Origin: Motiliproteus sp. MSK22-1
Lineage (GTDB): Bacteria > Pseudomonadota > Gammaproteobacteria > Pseudomonadales > Balneatricaceae
Length of the DNA: 64,000 nucleotides
Assembly (NCBI RefSeq): GCF_001968815.1
Contig: NZ_MIEQ01000070.1
Location: forward strand, 1-64,000
Direction: 5' to 3'
The notes under the pieces were generated by a model that saw only the letters and a list, made by a program, of their open reading frames with translations, did no database searches and was not told the DNA's origin. Positions 25,569 to 33,867 of the stretch are shown here, in pieces. Within the stretch, counting starts at the first letter, position 1; every line of letters begins with the position of its first letter. Both the position numbers and the translations under genes were made by a program.

Positions 25569-25711
25569 CGGTGTTCAAGCTTAGCAAAATCAAGCCAAGC
25601 CCACAACTGAGCTATTCTATCTTAAACCTATAGATAAGCAATTTAGCTTAATACCCTTCAGTTACAATGCCTTCAGCGGTTGTTTCAATAAATTCAGAGG
25701 AATAACAAAAG

Positions 25712-26875
25712 GTGCATATTTTATTACCTAACACAAAAAATAAATTGGAACGTTACAATTTTAAATCTTCAGGTTACGGTAACTATGTACCGAAGCTTCC
25801 TTTTAATCGAGCCGTCTATGCAGCTGCTCACGTGGTAGTTGATCCCTTAGCAGAACGTCATCCCTGGGGGGGGGCTTCTGCGATTGATTGGGATGCTACT
25901 TTGGGCTACCGGGAACACCTGTGGCGGATGGGGTTTAAGGTTGCTGAAGCAATGGACACCTCTCAGCGAGGCATGGGGGTGGATTGGCCTACCTCCCTGG
26001 AATTGGTTAAACGTAGTCTGGAACTTGCCAAAGGAATTGAGGGGGCTGATCTGGCCTCAGGAGCAGGCACTGACCAGTTGGTAGATTTTGCTGGTATTAC
26101 GCTGGATGATGTAAAACGTGCCTATATTGAGCAGATCGATGCGATTGAAGGGGCCGGTGGACGCATCATCTTGATGGCCTCGCGAGCTTTGGCTCATGTG
26201 GCTAAGTGCTCTGATGACTACATTGTGCTATATAACGAACTCATTCAGGGGTGTCGTTATCCTGTCATTCTGCATTGGTTAGGCTCGATGTTTGATCCGA
26301 TGCTGAGTGGTTACTGGGGAAGTGATGATGTATCGAAGAACATGGATACAGTCATGACGATCATAAAAGAAAACGAAGACAAAATTGATGGAATCAAGCT
26401 TTCATTGTTAGAGAAGGAATACGAGTTTGAACTGCGTAGACGTTTACCAGTCAATGTCAAAATGTTCACAGGTGATGACTTTAATTATCCAGAGCTGGTT
26501 GAAGGGGATGGTGAACACTTCTCCCATGGGTTGCTGGGTATCTTTGATCCGATAGCACCTGTCGCAGCCCGAGCCCTTGAGCAGTTGGCCCAAGGGGATG
26601 CTGGTCAATATCGTGCATTGATGGAACCAACCATTGCTTTGTCCCGCAAAATCTTTGAATCTCCCACTCAGTACTATAAGGCTGGTGTTGTATTTATTGC
26701 TTGGCTTAATGGTCACCAGGAGCATTTTATTATGGCGGGTGGCATGCAGTCAGCCCGGTCAATTTCTCACTATTCTGAAGTCTTTCGATTGGCGGATAGG
26801 GCTGGGGTACTTAAGAACCCTGAGTTGGCGGTCAATAGAATGCAGCAGTTGCTAGCTTTACATGGGGTTCGGTAG
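25712..26875 (+). CDS. DUF993 / dihydrodipicolinate-synthase-like protein
   Basis: A 387-residue protein of the DUF993 family, related to the dihydrodipicolinate synthase (DapA) TIM-barrel superfamily. Visible family segments are AVYAAAHVVVDPLAE, DWDATLGYREHLW, VAEAMDTSQRGMGVDW, LASGAGTDQL and GCRYPVILHWLGSMFDP; the late KLSLLEKEYEFELRR contains a lysine that may correspond to the Schiff-base lysine. No activity is established for the family; an aldolase or lyase acting on a sugar-derived acid is likely by fold. The start is GTG at 25712, with AGAGG 11 bases upstream, and the first residues fit relatives. A LacI-type operator lies within codons 12-16, and a G9 run interrupts codons 52-55. It is followed by glycerate kinase. 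Confidence 0.85.
   Translation: MHILLPNTKNKLERYNFKSSGYGNYVPKLPFNRAVYAAAHVVVDPLAERHPWGGASAIDWDATLGYREHLWRMGFKVAEAMDTSQRGMGVDWPTSLELVKRSLELAKGIEGADLASGAGTDQLVDFAGITLDDVKRAYIEQIDAIEGAGGRIILMASRALAHVAKCSDDYIVLYNELIQGCRYPVILHWLGSMFDPMLSGYWGSDDVSKNMDTVMTIIKENEDKIDGIKLSLLEKEYEFELRRRLPVNVKMFTGDDFNYPELVEGDGEHFSHGLLGIFDPIAPVAARALEQLAQGDAGQYRALMEPTIALSRKIFESPTQYYKAGVVFIAWLNGHQEHFIMAGGMQSARSISHYSEVFRLADRAGVLKNPELAVNRMQQLLALHGVR
25745..25758. promoter_or_regulatory. LacI-type operator copy inside the DUF993 coding region
   Basis: TTGGAACGTTACAA, flanked by AAA and TTTT, is the most symmetric single copy besides the double site at 10271. It lies 33 bp downstream of the GTG start of the DUF993 gene. A roadblock or looping role with the copy at 25555 is plausible. 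Confidence 0.7.
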
Positions 26876-27031
26876 CTTTTATGTCAGCAACGGGTTGTGT
26901 CGGCAATCGGCTATGCTGTTAACTCATTAGCAACAGATGTTACTTAAATATCTGTTACTTAAGTAATTTATGGTTAGCTGGTTGCTACAAAAGAACAGCT
27001 GCAAAAAATAGATATTAATAAAAGAGCCGTT

Positions 27032-28168
27032 ATGAAAATACTGATTGCACCGGATTCGTTTAAGGAAAGCCTTGCGGCAGAACAAGTAGCTTTTGCGATC
27101 GAAAGCGGGTTTCGTGAGGTGTTTCCGAACGCCTCCTATGTTTGTTTGCCGGTAGCGGATGGTGGGGAAGGAACGACCGATTCGCTGGTGTCTGCCACCA
27201 AAGGTATTTTGCATCATGAAAGTGTCACTGGACCGATGGGAGAGGCTGTTAAAGCCCAGTGGGGGACATTAGGCAGGGGTCAGACTGCAGTGATTGAAAT
27301 GGCGGCAGCATCAGGTCTTGAGCGAGTAGCTAAAGAAGATAGAAACCCCTTGCTGGCAACCAGTTATGGTACTGGTGAGTTGATTATGGCAGCAATGAAC
27401 CAGGGTATCAGGCATATCATTGTAGGCTTGGGGGGGAGTGCCACTAATGATGCTGGAGCTGGTATGATGCAGGCATTGGGACTGAAGTTATCAGATGCCG
27501 CCGGAGAGGAATTGCCACCGGGAGGTGGGGCTCTGAGTCGGTTGGCTGCTATTGATACCAGTGCGCTAGATCCTAGATTGAGCCAGGTTAAATTTGAGGT
27601 GGCTTGTGATGTTGACAATCCCTTGATTGGACCTCAGGGAGCCTCAGCCGTGTTTGGCCCGCAAAAAGGTGCTGACTCACAAATGGTGTCGCAATTGGAT
27701 GCCAATTTAGCGCATTTTTCTGACTTGATTCGACAGACAACAGATCTGAACGTTTCTCAGATCCCTGGTGCCGGGGCTGCGGGTGGTCTGGGGGCTGGGT
27801 TTCTGGCATTTACCAACGCGGAGCTGAAAAGTGGTATCGATATTGTTCTTGATGCTGTGGACATCGACAGTCAGCTCGCTGATACCGATTTGGTTATTAC
27901 CGGTGAAGGACGTATCGACAGTCAAAGTATTCGAGGAAAAACCCCCGTTGGTGTGGCCAAGCGAGCTAAACTGTATAAGTGTCCTGTCATAGCCTTGGCT
28001 GGCTCCGTTGAAGGAAATTCAGGCTCGATCTACGAACAGGGTATTGATGCGGTGTTTAGCGTCGTTCCCGGAGTTATGGCTATTGACGATGCATTGCAAA
28101 AGGCTGAAGTGAATATACGGGAGAGAGCCCGTAATATTGCTGCTGTTTGGGCGTTGGCCAGGGGCTAA
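27032..28168 (+). CDS. Glycerate kinase (GlxK/GarK family)
   Basis: A 378-residue glycerate kinase of usual length. It starts MKILIAPDSFKESLAAEQVA and has the conserved VADGGEGTTDSL, GLGGSATNDAGAGMMQALG, and TGEGRIDSQSIRGKTPVGVA segments of the family. The enzyme makes 2-phosphoglycerate from D-glycerate and ATP in the cytoplasm; some relatives make 3-phosphoglycerate. It is 156 bp after the DUF993 gene and 134 bp before pyruvate kinase. This suggests that glycerate is an end product of the pathway and is fed into lower glycolysis. Confidence 0.94.
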   Translation: MKILIAPDSFKESLAAEQVAFAIESGFREVFPNASYVCLPVADGGEGTTDSLVSATKGILHHESVTGPMGEAVKAQWGTLGRGQTAVIEMAAASGLERVAKEDRNPLLATSYGTGELIMAAMNQGIRHIIVGLGGSATNDAGAGMMQALGLKLSDAAGEELPPGGGALSRLAAIDTSALDPRLSQVKFEVACDVDNPLIGPQGASAVFGPQKGADSQMVSQLDANLAHFSDLIRQTTDLNVSQIPGAGAAGGLGAGFLAFTNAELKSGIDIVLDAVDIDSQLADTDLVITGEGRIDSQSIRGKTPVGVAKRAKLYKCPVIALAGSVEGNSGSIYEQGIDAVFSVVPGVMAIDDALQKAEVNIRERARNIAAVWALARG

Positions 28169-28320
28169 TATCCATAGTCTGTCTTCTATAACCTGATACT
28201 TGTCGCCTATAAATAGCAGAATGAAGACAGTAGTCATGTCCATCGAACCCACTATATCAGCATTACCTGCGGCCCCGTGCCAAAACCTATTATTCGGAGT
28301 TATTGAACAGAGTGATTAGA

Positions 28321-29766
28321 ATGAGAAGAACCAAAGTTATTGCGACTCTAGGCCCCTCCTGCAACACTCCGGAAATGATCGGACAGCTGATTCGTTCCGG
28401 TGTTGATGTTGTGAGACTTAATTTTTCTCACGGAACAATAGAGGACCATAAACAACGAGCTGTCTGGGTGCGAGAGTGTGCCCGGAAGGAAGGACGGTTC
28501 GTTGCCGTTCTGGGAGACCTTCAAGGTCCAAAGATTCGTATTTCCCGATTCACTGAAGGAAAAGTCGAACTGGAGGCTGGACAAAGTTTTATTCTTGATG
28601 CTGATATGGATATGGGCGCCGGTACCAAAGAGTCAGTTGGAATCGAGTACAAAGAGCTGGTCGATGATAGTTGTCCGGGAGATATTTTGTTGCTTGATGA
28701 CGGGCGCTTGGAGCTGGAAGTTAAGTCAGTTCAGGGCCCGCAGATACATTGCCAGGTGAAAATAGGAGGTGTGCTGTCAAACAACAAGGGGATCAATCGT
28801 AAAGGGGGCGGACTGTCAGCCAGTGCCCTGACGGACAAAGATAAGCGGGACATTGTGGCTGCGGCAGAAATAGGTGTGGATTATCTGGCTGTTTCTTTTC
28901 CTCGTAGCGCTGAGGATATGAACTATGCAAGGGACATCCTGGAGCCGACGGGCAGCAAAGCAGGATTGATCGCCAAAATAGAGCGAGCTGAGTCGGTGGC
29001 AGATACCGACGTGCTGGATGATATTATTCGGGCTTCCGATGCAGTGATGGTTGCGCGAGGTGATCTGGGGGTGGAAATCGGTGATGCGGAGTTGATCGGT
29101 GTCCAAAAGCATATCATCAAGCGGGCGAGGACTCTTAATAAAGTAGTCATTACGGCCACTCAGATGATGGAATCCATGATTCAGAGTCCGATGCCCACCC
29201 GTGCTGAAGTATTTGATGTGGCCAATGCGGTGCTTGATGGAACGGACGCGGTTATGTTATCAGCTGAAACAGCGGCGGGTAAATACCCGGTTCAGACTGT
29301 TGAGGCGATGGTTCGGGTTATCCTTGGGGCGGAAAGACAGGCTCAGACCAGGCAGTCAAAACACCGTATGTACCAGGAATTCACCCATATCGATGAATCC
29401 ATCGGTTTGGCAGCAATGTATGCGGCTAATCATCTTAAGGGTGTAAGAGCAATTATCAGTATGACTGAAACGGGAAAAACTCCTTTACTGATGTCGAGAA
29501 TCAGTTCTGGCCTGCCTATTTTTGCACTTACCCCCAATGCTTCTACGCAACGACGTGTTGCACTATTCCGAGGGGTACAACCAATGCCTTTCGACCCATC
29601 TGAAATGCCCAATCATGAGGTTAATCAGCAGGCAATCAACCAACTGATTACCGATAAAGTAGTGACAGACGGAGATCTGGTCATTATTACCAAGGGGGAT
29701 TACGTCAATGTTCATGGCGGTACCAACACAATGAAAGTTGTACGGATCGGTCAGAAGATACATTAG
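28321..29766 (+). CDS. pyk: Pyruvate kinase
   Basis: About 481 residues of a type II-like pyruvate kinase, beginning [14 protein letters not shown]. It has [20 protein letters not shown], the active-site segment [23 protein letters not shown] and [12 protein letters not shown]. It makes pyruvate and ATP from phosphoenolpyruvate. I give the ATG at 28321; a TTG at 28303 (adding MNRVIR) with GGAG four bases upstream is also possible. A dedicated pyruvate kinase gene in a catabolic cluster fits glycerate kinase making 2-phosphoglycerate, which enolase turns into phosphoenolpyruvate. No additional operator copy was seen in the 130 bp before it, so it may be cotranscribed. Confidence 0.94.
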   Translation: MRRTKVIATLGPSCNTPEMIGQLIRSGVDVVRLNFSHGTIEDHKQRAVWVRECARKEGRFVAVLGDLQGPKIRISRFTEGKVELEAGQSFILDADMDMGAGTKESVGIEYKELVDDSCPGDILLLDDGRLELEVKSVQGPQIHCQVKIGGVLSNNKGINRKGGGLSASALTDKDKRDIVAAAEIGVDYLAVSFPRSAEDMNYARDILEPTGSKAGLIAKIERAESVADTDVLDDIIRASDAVMVARGDLGVEIGDAELIGVQKHIIKRARTLNKVVITATQMMESMIQSPMPTRAEVFDVANAVLDGTDAVMLSAETAAGKYPVQTVEAMVRVILGAERQAQTRQSKHRMYQEFTHIDESIGLAAMYAANHLKGVRAIISMTETGKTPLLMSRISSGLPIFALTPNASTQRRVALFRGVQPMPFDPSEMPNHEVNQQAINQLITDKVVTDGDLVIITKGDYVNVHGGTNTMKVVRIGQKIH

Positions 29767-30109
29767 TAATGAGGTAATTCCCTGATGAAATCGCAAGCTG
29801 GTGAGAGTGGTAATTCAGAATAAGCTGAAATTGTCCGGAGGCAATCAGGGGCTTGTCATGCCATACGCCTTACAGCTGCATTTTAACCCAGACTTTGAAT
29901 CTGTTGTCACCTTCCTGGCGACAGGTGTTAAAGGAGACCTGATACGGAGAGCGGACTCTGGCAGGTACGTTTGGCCTGGACCAGAAGGATTAGGTTGCAA
30001 AAGGTGGGTCAATACCAATAAAAGTTGAAGGTGCAATCATTATCAAATCAAGGCTGCCGGACGTTTCGCAACACCACTTGAAGCATTGGGGGTTAAACGT
30101 CAACATTAT
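29767..30109. other. Intergenic region without a convincing gene
   Basis: The spacer holds a short frame at 29801-30028 whose middle (MPYALQLHFNPDFESV, from 29859) looks like the start of a 2'-5' RNA-ligase-fold protein but soon loses similarity; it may be a remnant. Nothing else stands out. Confidence 0.4.
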
Positions 30110-30589
30110 ATGTACTGCTTAGAATACGTAAAGCTCAGCGAAATAGAGCCTATAGAATTTTTACCTTTGTTAAATAAACAAACCACAAGAGATCATCTAA
30201 TTGATCACGAGTTGTTTGACTCTAATAAGGTAAAGGAGTGGATACAGGCCAAGATTAATGTGGATGCCTCTCCAGGCTGCAGGGTCAGGGCTATTAGGGT
30301 TGATAAACAGCTAGCCGGGTGGTGCGGAATACAGCTTGAAGATGGGAAGTATGAGATTGCTGTGGTCATAGAGGATAGGTATTGGGGTCTGGGAAAGACG
30401 GTTTTTCCTGATATATTGACTTGGGCTAAAGAGCTTGGCCACACAACGGTTTTTATTCATCTCCTTCATACTCGACCAGAATATAAGTTCTTACGGAAGA
30501 TGTCTAAACGCGTATACGAGAGCGAACTTCTGGGAACTAAGTTCACAACTTACGAGTTAAAGGTGGAGACTGTAGATAAAACGGTGTGA
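30110..30589 (+). CDS. GNAT-like acetyltransferase
   Basis: A protein of about 159 residues starting MYCLEYVKLSEI, with the pattern of a GNAT fold: VRAIRVDKQLAGWCGIQLEDG, then YEIAVVIEDRYWGLGKTVFPDILTWAKELG, in which RYWGLGKTV resembles the acetyl-CoA pyrophosphate-binding turn. The frame continues upstream to a TTG at 30086 but the ATG is more natural. No conserved neighbour helps, so the acceptor is unknown. It is in a region of small, loosely spaced genes. Confidence 0.65.
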   Translation: MYCLEYVKLSEIEPIEFLPLLNKQTTRDHLIDHELFDSNKVKEWIQAKINVDASPGCRVRAIRVDKQLAGWCGIQLEDGKYEIAVVIEDRYWGLGKTVFPDILTWAKELGHTTVFIHLLHTRPEYKFLRKMSKRVYESELLGTKFTTYELKVETVDKTV

Positions 30590-31201
30590 TTGTCAATTGG
30601 GGCAGATCCGAATGCCACTTAGGTATATTTTCTCTGACGATCAACGGCATACGGGCAACATTTATATTCTGTATTTGAAACGGATTTGGTCTTCTAGGTT
30701 TATGATGAAGCTTATTATTTTTTCATAGCACTTTTTCCTTATCATGTTGATTTTATTATTCCTTGCAAATGGTAGGAATACAGGGTATCCCAACATGGAA
30801 AGACATCTTGGTACCGTTTCAGGGACCCCTTCAAAAATGTGAAAAAGTTATGACTATGAGGGAAACTGCGTGTGGGTGCTGTATGTGTTCAGGCATCCTC
30901 AAAAAAGGCACCACTATAAACCTGACTTCTTGTTGCTCATGAACTGAGGATCTGTAATCAGGTGAAGTTGAATCGTTGTGAATAGTGATAAATCGAGAAC
31001 ATGTACGGATGCACTACATGACTCTGATCATGGATGTCCTGATAAACCTGCCCTAAATTACTGTCTGTCGCGCTTGCAGGTTTGTTCTACCGGTAATTTT
31101 TTAACCGTTTGATTATAAAGATGCCTTATGGAATGCTTGCGAGTTGATTAACCTGAATAAGCGGCCTGAGTACAGGCGCTAATATTTCTAAGAAAGCTGT
31201 T
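30590..31201. other. Long gap with a Cys-rich mini-ORF
   Basis: This 612-bp stretch has no long open frame. It contains the 30-codon Cys-rich frame listed separately. I found no clear terminator, operator or RNA structure that I could defend. Confidence 0.4.
30850..30942 (+). CDS. Possible Cys-rich 30-residue peptide
   Basis: A short open frame translating MTMRETACGCCMCSGILKKG and then ten more residues ending SCCS. Six of the 30 residues are cysteine (CGCCMC near the start, CC near the end). There is only a weak purine-rich stretch (GAAAAAG) before the ATG, and a second ATG follows two codons later. I do not recognise the peptide. It could be a metal-binding or modified peptide, or chance; no maturation gene is adjacent. 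Confidence 0.25.
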   Translation: MTMRETACGCCMCSGILKKGTTINLTSCCS

Positions 31202-31579
31202 ATGAGTAATAAAATGAGCAGGATTTTCATTATCTTATCACTAATCGTATTGGCCGGTTGCAGCCAATCACTGGATATTCAACTAGAGCCTGAAGTGAGT
31301 GTGGTTCTTAGTGACGACAGGGAAAAAGTATTACGCCTTACTTCCAACGATAAAGCGTATACTGATCTCAATCAGTGGCTACGTGAGCATAACTCTGATT
31401 GGTATTCTACTTCTGGTCGTTACCCGGGTGGCGTGTATATAAAATCTGGAGATGACGGAATTCAGGTTACTGAAACTCATGTGGTGCTGTATTCAACTAC
31501 AGGTTCAGAGCCAAAGGCAATATATATACAAACTCATGAAAAGGATGAGCTGACAGAGGTTCGAAATATTGGTCAATGA
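31202..31579 (+). CDS. Putative small lipoprotein
   Basis: A 125-residue protein with a lipoprotein signal peptide: positive start MSNKMSR, hydrophobic core IFIILSLIVL and lipobox LAGC, so the cysteine at about residue 20 would be lipidated. The mature part (about 105 residues) is polar and contains WLREHNSDWYSTSGRYPGG. I do not recognise a domain. It is followed by a DUF4124 protein and a DMT exporter in the same direction, with gaps of tens of bases, and may share their transcript. It should face the periplasm, anchored in the inner or outer membrane. Confidence 0.7.
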   Translation: MSNKMSRIFIILSLIVLAGCSQSLDIQLEPEVSVVLSDDREKVLRLTSNDKAYTDLNQWLREHNSDWYSTSGRYPGGVYIKSGDDGIQVTETHVVLYSTTGSEPKAIYIQTHEKDELTEVRNIGQ

Positions 31580-31635
31580 ATGGATCTGGTTACTAACCGT
31601 TTTTGAGCTACAGGTGGCAGTGTCTGTCCAGAACT

Positions 31636-32202
31636 ATGAAAATGTTTATTTTTAAGGTGGTTTTACTGGTTTTGGTGGTTCTTGGGGCGGGTAACTATCT
31701 GGTTTATTGGCAGACCGGAACCTTAGCTTTTGATTACCGGAAGCTATCTTTTGCGAATATTGTTGAGGAAGTACGAAATTTTTCCTTGCAGCTGCCAGAT
31801 ATCTCTCTTGATACTCAAAAAGGTATGACCAATAAGAGTGATGACTCTGAAAATGCTCGTGGATCTAAAACCAAGGACAAAATTTATAAATGGGTCGATG
31901 AAAATGGCGTGACACAGCTTTCCTCGACTCCTCCCCCTGTTGGTCAGGAGGCTCAACTGTTACTGATTGATCCTGATACTAACGTTATCCAGAACAGGGC
32001 TGTCAATTTGGCAGCTGGCTCGTCTTCAGCTTTTGATCAGCGGGGAAAGACTAATATAACGACGGGTTCAGGTTCGCAGTCTAAGGGTCAGAACTATTCT
32101 CCAACAGAGGTCAAACAACTGATGGATGATGCCAGGAACGTTCAAAACCTGTTGGATGAGCGTTTTGAGAACCAACGAAAGATTATCGAGCAGCAGAAAT
32201 AA
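31636..32202 (+). CDS. DUF4124-domain membrane-anchored protein
   Basis: About 188 residues. A single N-terminal membrane segment (about residues 3-25, FIFKVVLLVLVVLGAGNYLV) is followed by a linker and a DUF4124 motif KIYKWVDENGVTQLSSTPP near residues 82-100, which is a hallmark of this periplasmic domain of unknown function. The C-terminal part is rich in Q, N and charged residues and may be coiled coil. The frame begins at a TTG at 31603; I prefer the ATG at 31636. It ends eight bases before the apparent ATT start of the DMT exporter. Confidence 0.75.
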   Translation: MKMFIFKVVLLVLVVLGAGNYLVYWQTGTLAFDYRKLSFANIVEEVRNFSLQLPDISLDTQKGMTNKSDDSENARGSKTKDKIYKWVDENGVTQLSSTPPPVGQEAQLLLIDPDTNVIQNRAVNLAAGSSSAFDQRGKTNITTGSGSQSKGQNYSPTEVKQLMDDARNVQNLLDERFENQRKIIEQQK

Positions 32203-32210
32203 AGGCATTT

Positions 32211-33134
32211 ATTATTCTCTCCGAGCGAATATCTCCATCATTTCTATCCCCTCAATTAAGGGCAGAGCTGGCTCTGGTTTTAGTTACATTCATCGCTGCA
32301 TCCGGTTGGATTTTCTCCAAAGAGACTTTGGATGGGATGCCACCCTGGTTATTTATCGGCATTCGGTTTTCGTTGGCAGGTATTGTTCTCCTGTTCGCTG
32401 GTTATCGATATTGGTCGCTACTGTCCAGCGTCACTAATATAAAACATTGTGTACAGCTAGGCTTGGTGATGGCTGTAGCTATGCTCTTTTGGATCCTCGG
32501 ATTGCATCATGGTACCCACATGGGAGAAGGGGCGTTTATTACCAGTCTGGGAGCGGTAATGGTCCCACTTGTTGGGCGGTTATTTTTTGGTGAGCGTCCA
32601 CCGCTCAGTACCTGGTCTGCTATACCTTTGGCGGTTGCGGGTTTGGCATGTTTGTCATTAGAAGGTGGCTTTCAATTTGAAATTGGACAGATCTATTTCT
32701 TGAGTGCTGCGGTGTTATTTGCTGTACATTTTTCGCTGGTTTCTCGCGCTGCTGTTTCTATGCCTGCCATTATGTTGACAGCTGTTCAATTGATAGTTGT
32801 AGGTATCGTTTCTCTAACTGTGTCTGCATTTATGGAAGAGTGGCCCAGCTCTTTTTCGACTTCTATCTGGGGCTGGCTGTTAGCGAGTGCGTTGATAGCC
32901 ACGAGCCTGCGTTTTTTTCTGCAAACCTATGGTCAAGGATTAACTCCCGCCAGTCACGCTGCGTTAATCATGGTTTTAGAGCCGATCTGGACCGCAATAC
33001 TAGCTTTGATCTGGTTTGGGGAAAGGATGCAGGGGCTGCAGGCTTTGGGCTGCTTTCTTATTTTTGCCGCATTGTTGATTAGCAGATGGCGCTGGATTCA
33101 AAAGCTGGTACGGGCAATGGGAACGAAGGGATGA
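32211..33134 (+). CDS. DMT-family (EamA) exporter with a probable non-canonical start
   Basis: A drug/metabolite transporter with two EamA repeats and about ten membrane segments. The first canonical start codon in frame is a TTG at 32328, but the frame is open upstream to 32169, and this upstream part encodes a normal first helix: AELALVLVTFIAASGWIFSK, followed by GMPPWLFIGIRFSLAG. No ATG, GTG or TTG lies upstream in frame. AAAGG at 32201-32205 is five bases before ATT at 32211, which would give a 307-residue protein of the usual DMT length. ATT starts are known (infC, pcnB). A frameshift or start-codon loss is the alternative. Confidence 0.75.
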   Translation: MILSERISPSFLSPQLRAELALVLVTFIAASGWIFSKETLDGMPPWLFIGIRFSLAGIVLLFAGYRYWSLLSSVTNIKHCVQLGLVMAVAMLFWILGLHHGTHMGEGAFITSLGAVMVPLVGRLFFGERPPLSTWSAIPLAVAGLACLSLEGGFQFEIGQIYFLSAAVLFAVHFSLVSRAAVSMPAIMLTAVQLIVVGIVSLTVSAFMEEWPSSFSTSIWGWLLASALIATSLRFFLQTYGQGLTPASHAALIMVLEPIWTAILALIWFGERMQGLQALGCFLIFAALLISRWRWIQKLVRAMGTKG

Positions 33135-33341
33135 GGCTTTTGGTGCTTAATTCGTTTGGGGGAATATCTGATACATTGATTGATTTGTCTCTTTCAGTAT
33201 TCCCGGATCGTTAAGCTGAGATTCACTAATCGGCTGGGGAGGCGACATAAGTCAAATTTGCTCCACCTATTCTGAATGTTGTCGTGCGTTAGCATGGTAT
33301 GATCCCAGCTACTTTCCTTATCTAGATACTGCGTGGTTTCC

Positions 33342-33590
33342 ATGAAGAAAAAGGGCTTTCTGCAAAAAGCGTCTTTGGTAATGGGTATAGTCAGCGAGGT
33401 TATCTCGCTGTTCTGTTTAGTTATGCTGATTATTTATTCCCGCGAATTAGGGATGGAAAATGTAATCACCGCGAGCTATCTGGCATCTACATTTTTCTTT
33501 TTCTGTTGCGGTATTGTCTTGATTTGCATTGCTAAAGCTGATTTACCCAGCCTTAGTTTCGATGATCAAGACAATGCAGGACGTCAATAA
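33342..33590 (+). CDS. Small two-helix membrane protein
   Basis: An 82-residue protein beginning MKKKGFLQKASLV with two hydrophobic segments (about 12-34 and 47-66, the latter FFFFCCGIVLICIA) and an acidic C-terminal tail ending DQDNAGRQ. I do not recognise it as a family. The ATG at 33342 is preferred over GTG at 33333. It stands alone between the DMT exporter and the small frame preceding the universal stress protein. Confidence 0.55.
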   Translation: MKKKGFLQKASLVMGIVSEVISLFCLVMLIIYSRELGMENVITASYLASTFFFFCCGIVLICIAKADLPSLSFDDQDNAGRQ

Positions 33591-33682
33591 AACGGCTGTC
33601 TGTCTGAGCGAATGGCAGCTGTTTATACTTGGTTTCCAGTGGCTACTCCCCGTTCTATAGCTGATGAATTTTCGAGGATTGG

Positions 33683-33844
33683 ATGAGCTTGATTATGTTC
33701 AGTTCCAGAGAACTACGATTTGGCATTTTTAGCTATACTTTATTTGAAAAGCGGGCAGGCTTTCTGCGCAATAGTTCATTGATCTTAACTGTGCAAGACG
33801 ATGGTATTCGCCAAGCGCTTAAAGTTTCTGCCATCGGATTATAA
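33683..33844 (+). CDS. Possible 53-residue protein upstream of the universal stress gene
   Basis: A short open frame starting MSLIMFSSRELRFGIF and ending VSAIGL, with GAGGA five or fewer bases away from the expected position before the ATG. It ends 23 bp before the universal stress gene, so the two could be cotranscribed. Composition looks protein-like but I recognise no family. It could also be a chance frame. Confidence 0.35.
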   Translation: MSLIMFSSRELRFGIFSYTLFEKRAGFLRNSSLILTVQDDGIRQALKVSAIGL

Positions 33845-33867
33845 TTGCTGGAGAGAATGTAACAAAA

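Noticed and set aside
29801-30028. 75-codon frame with a 2'-5' RNA-ligase-like start
   Set aside because: Only about 16 residues look like the family and the rest does not; too weak for a gene or pseudogene call.
30940-30957. UGA as selenocysteine in the Cys-rich mini-ORF (reading on to TEDL)
   Set aside because: There is no visible selenocysteine insertion element or selA/selB gene, and the extension would be only four residues.
32133-32146. CAGGAACGTTCAAA resembling the LacI-type operator
   Set aside because: Outer positions do not match, and it is inside the DUF4124 coding region away from the cluster.
33779-33792. TTGATCTTAACTGT as an FNR box before the universal stress gene
   Set aside because: Only the left half-site matches; the right half fails.
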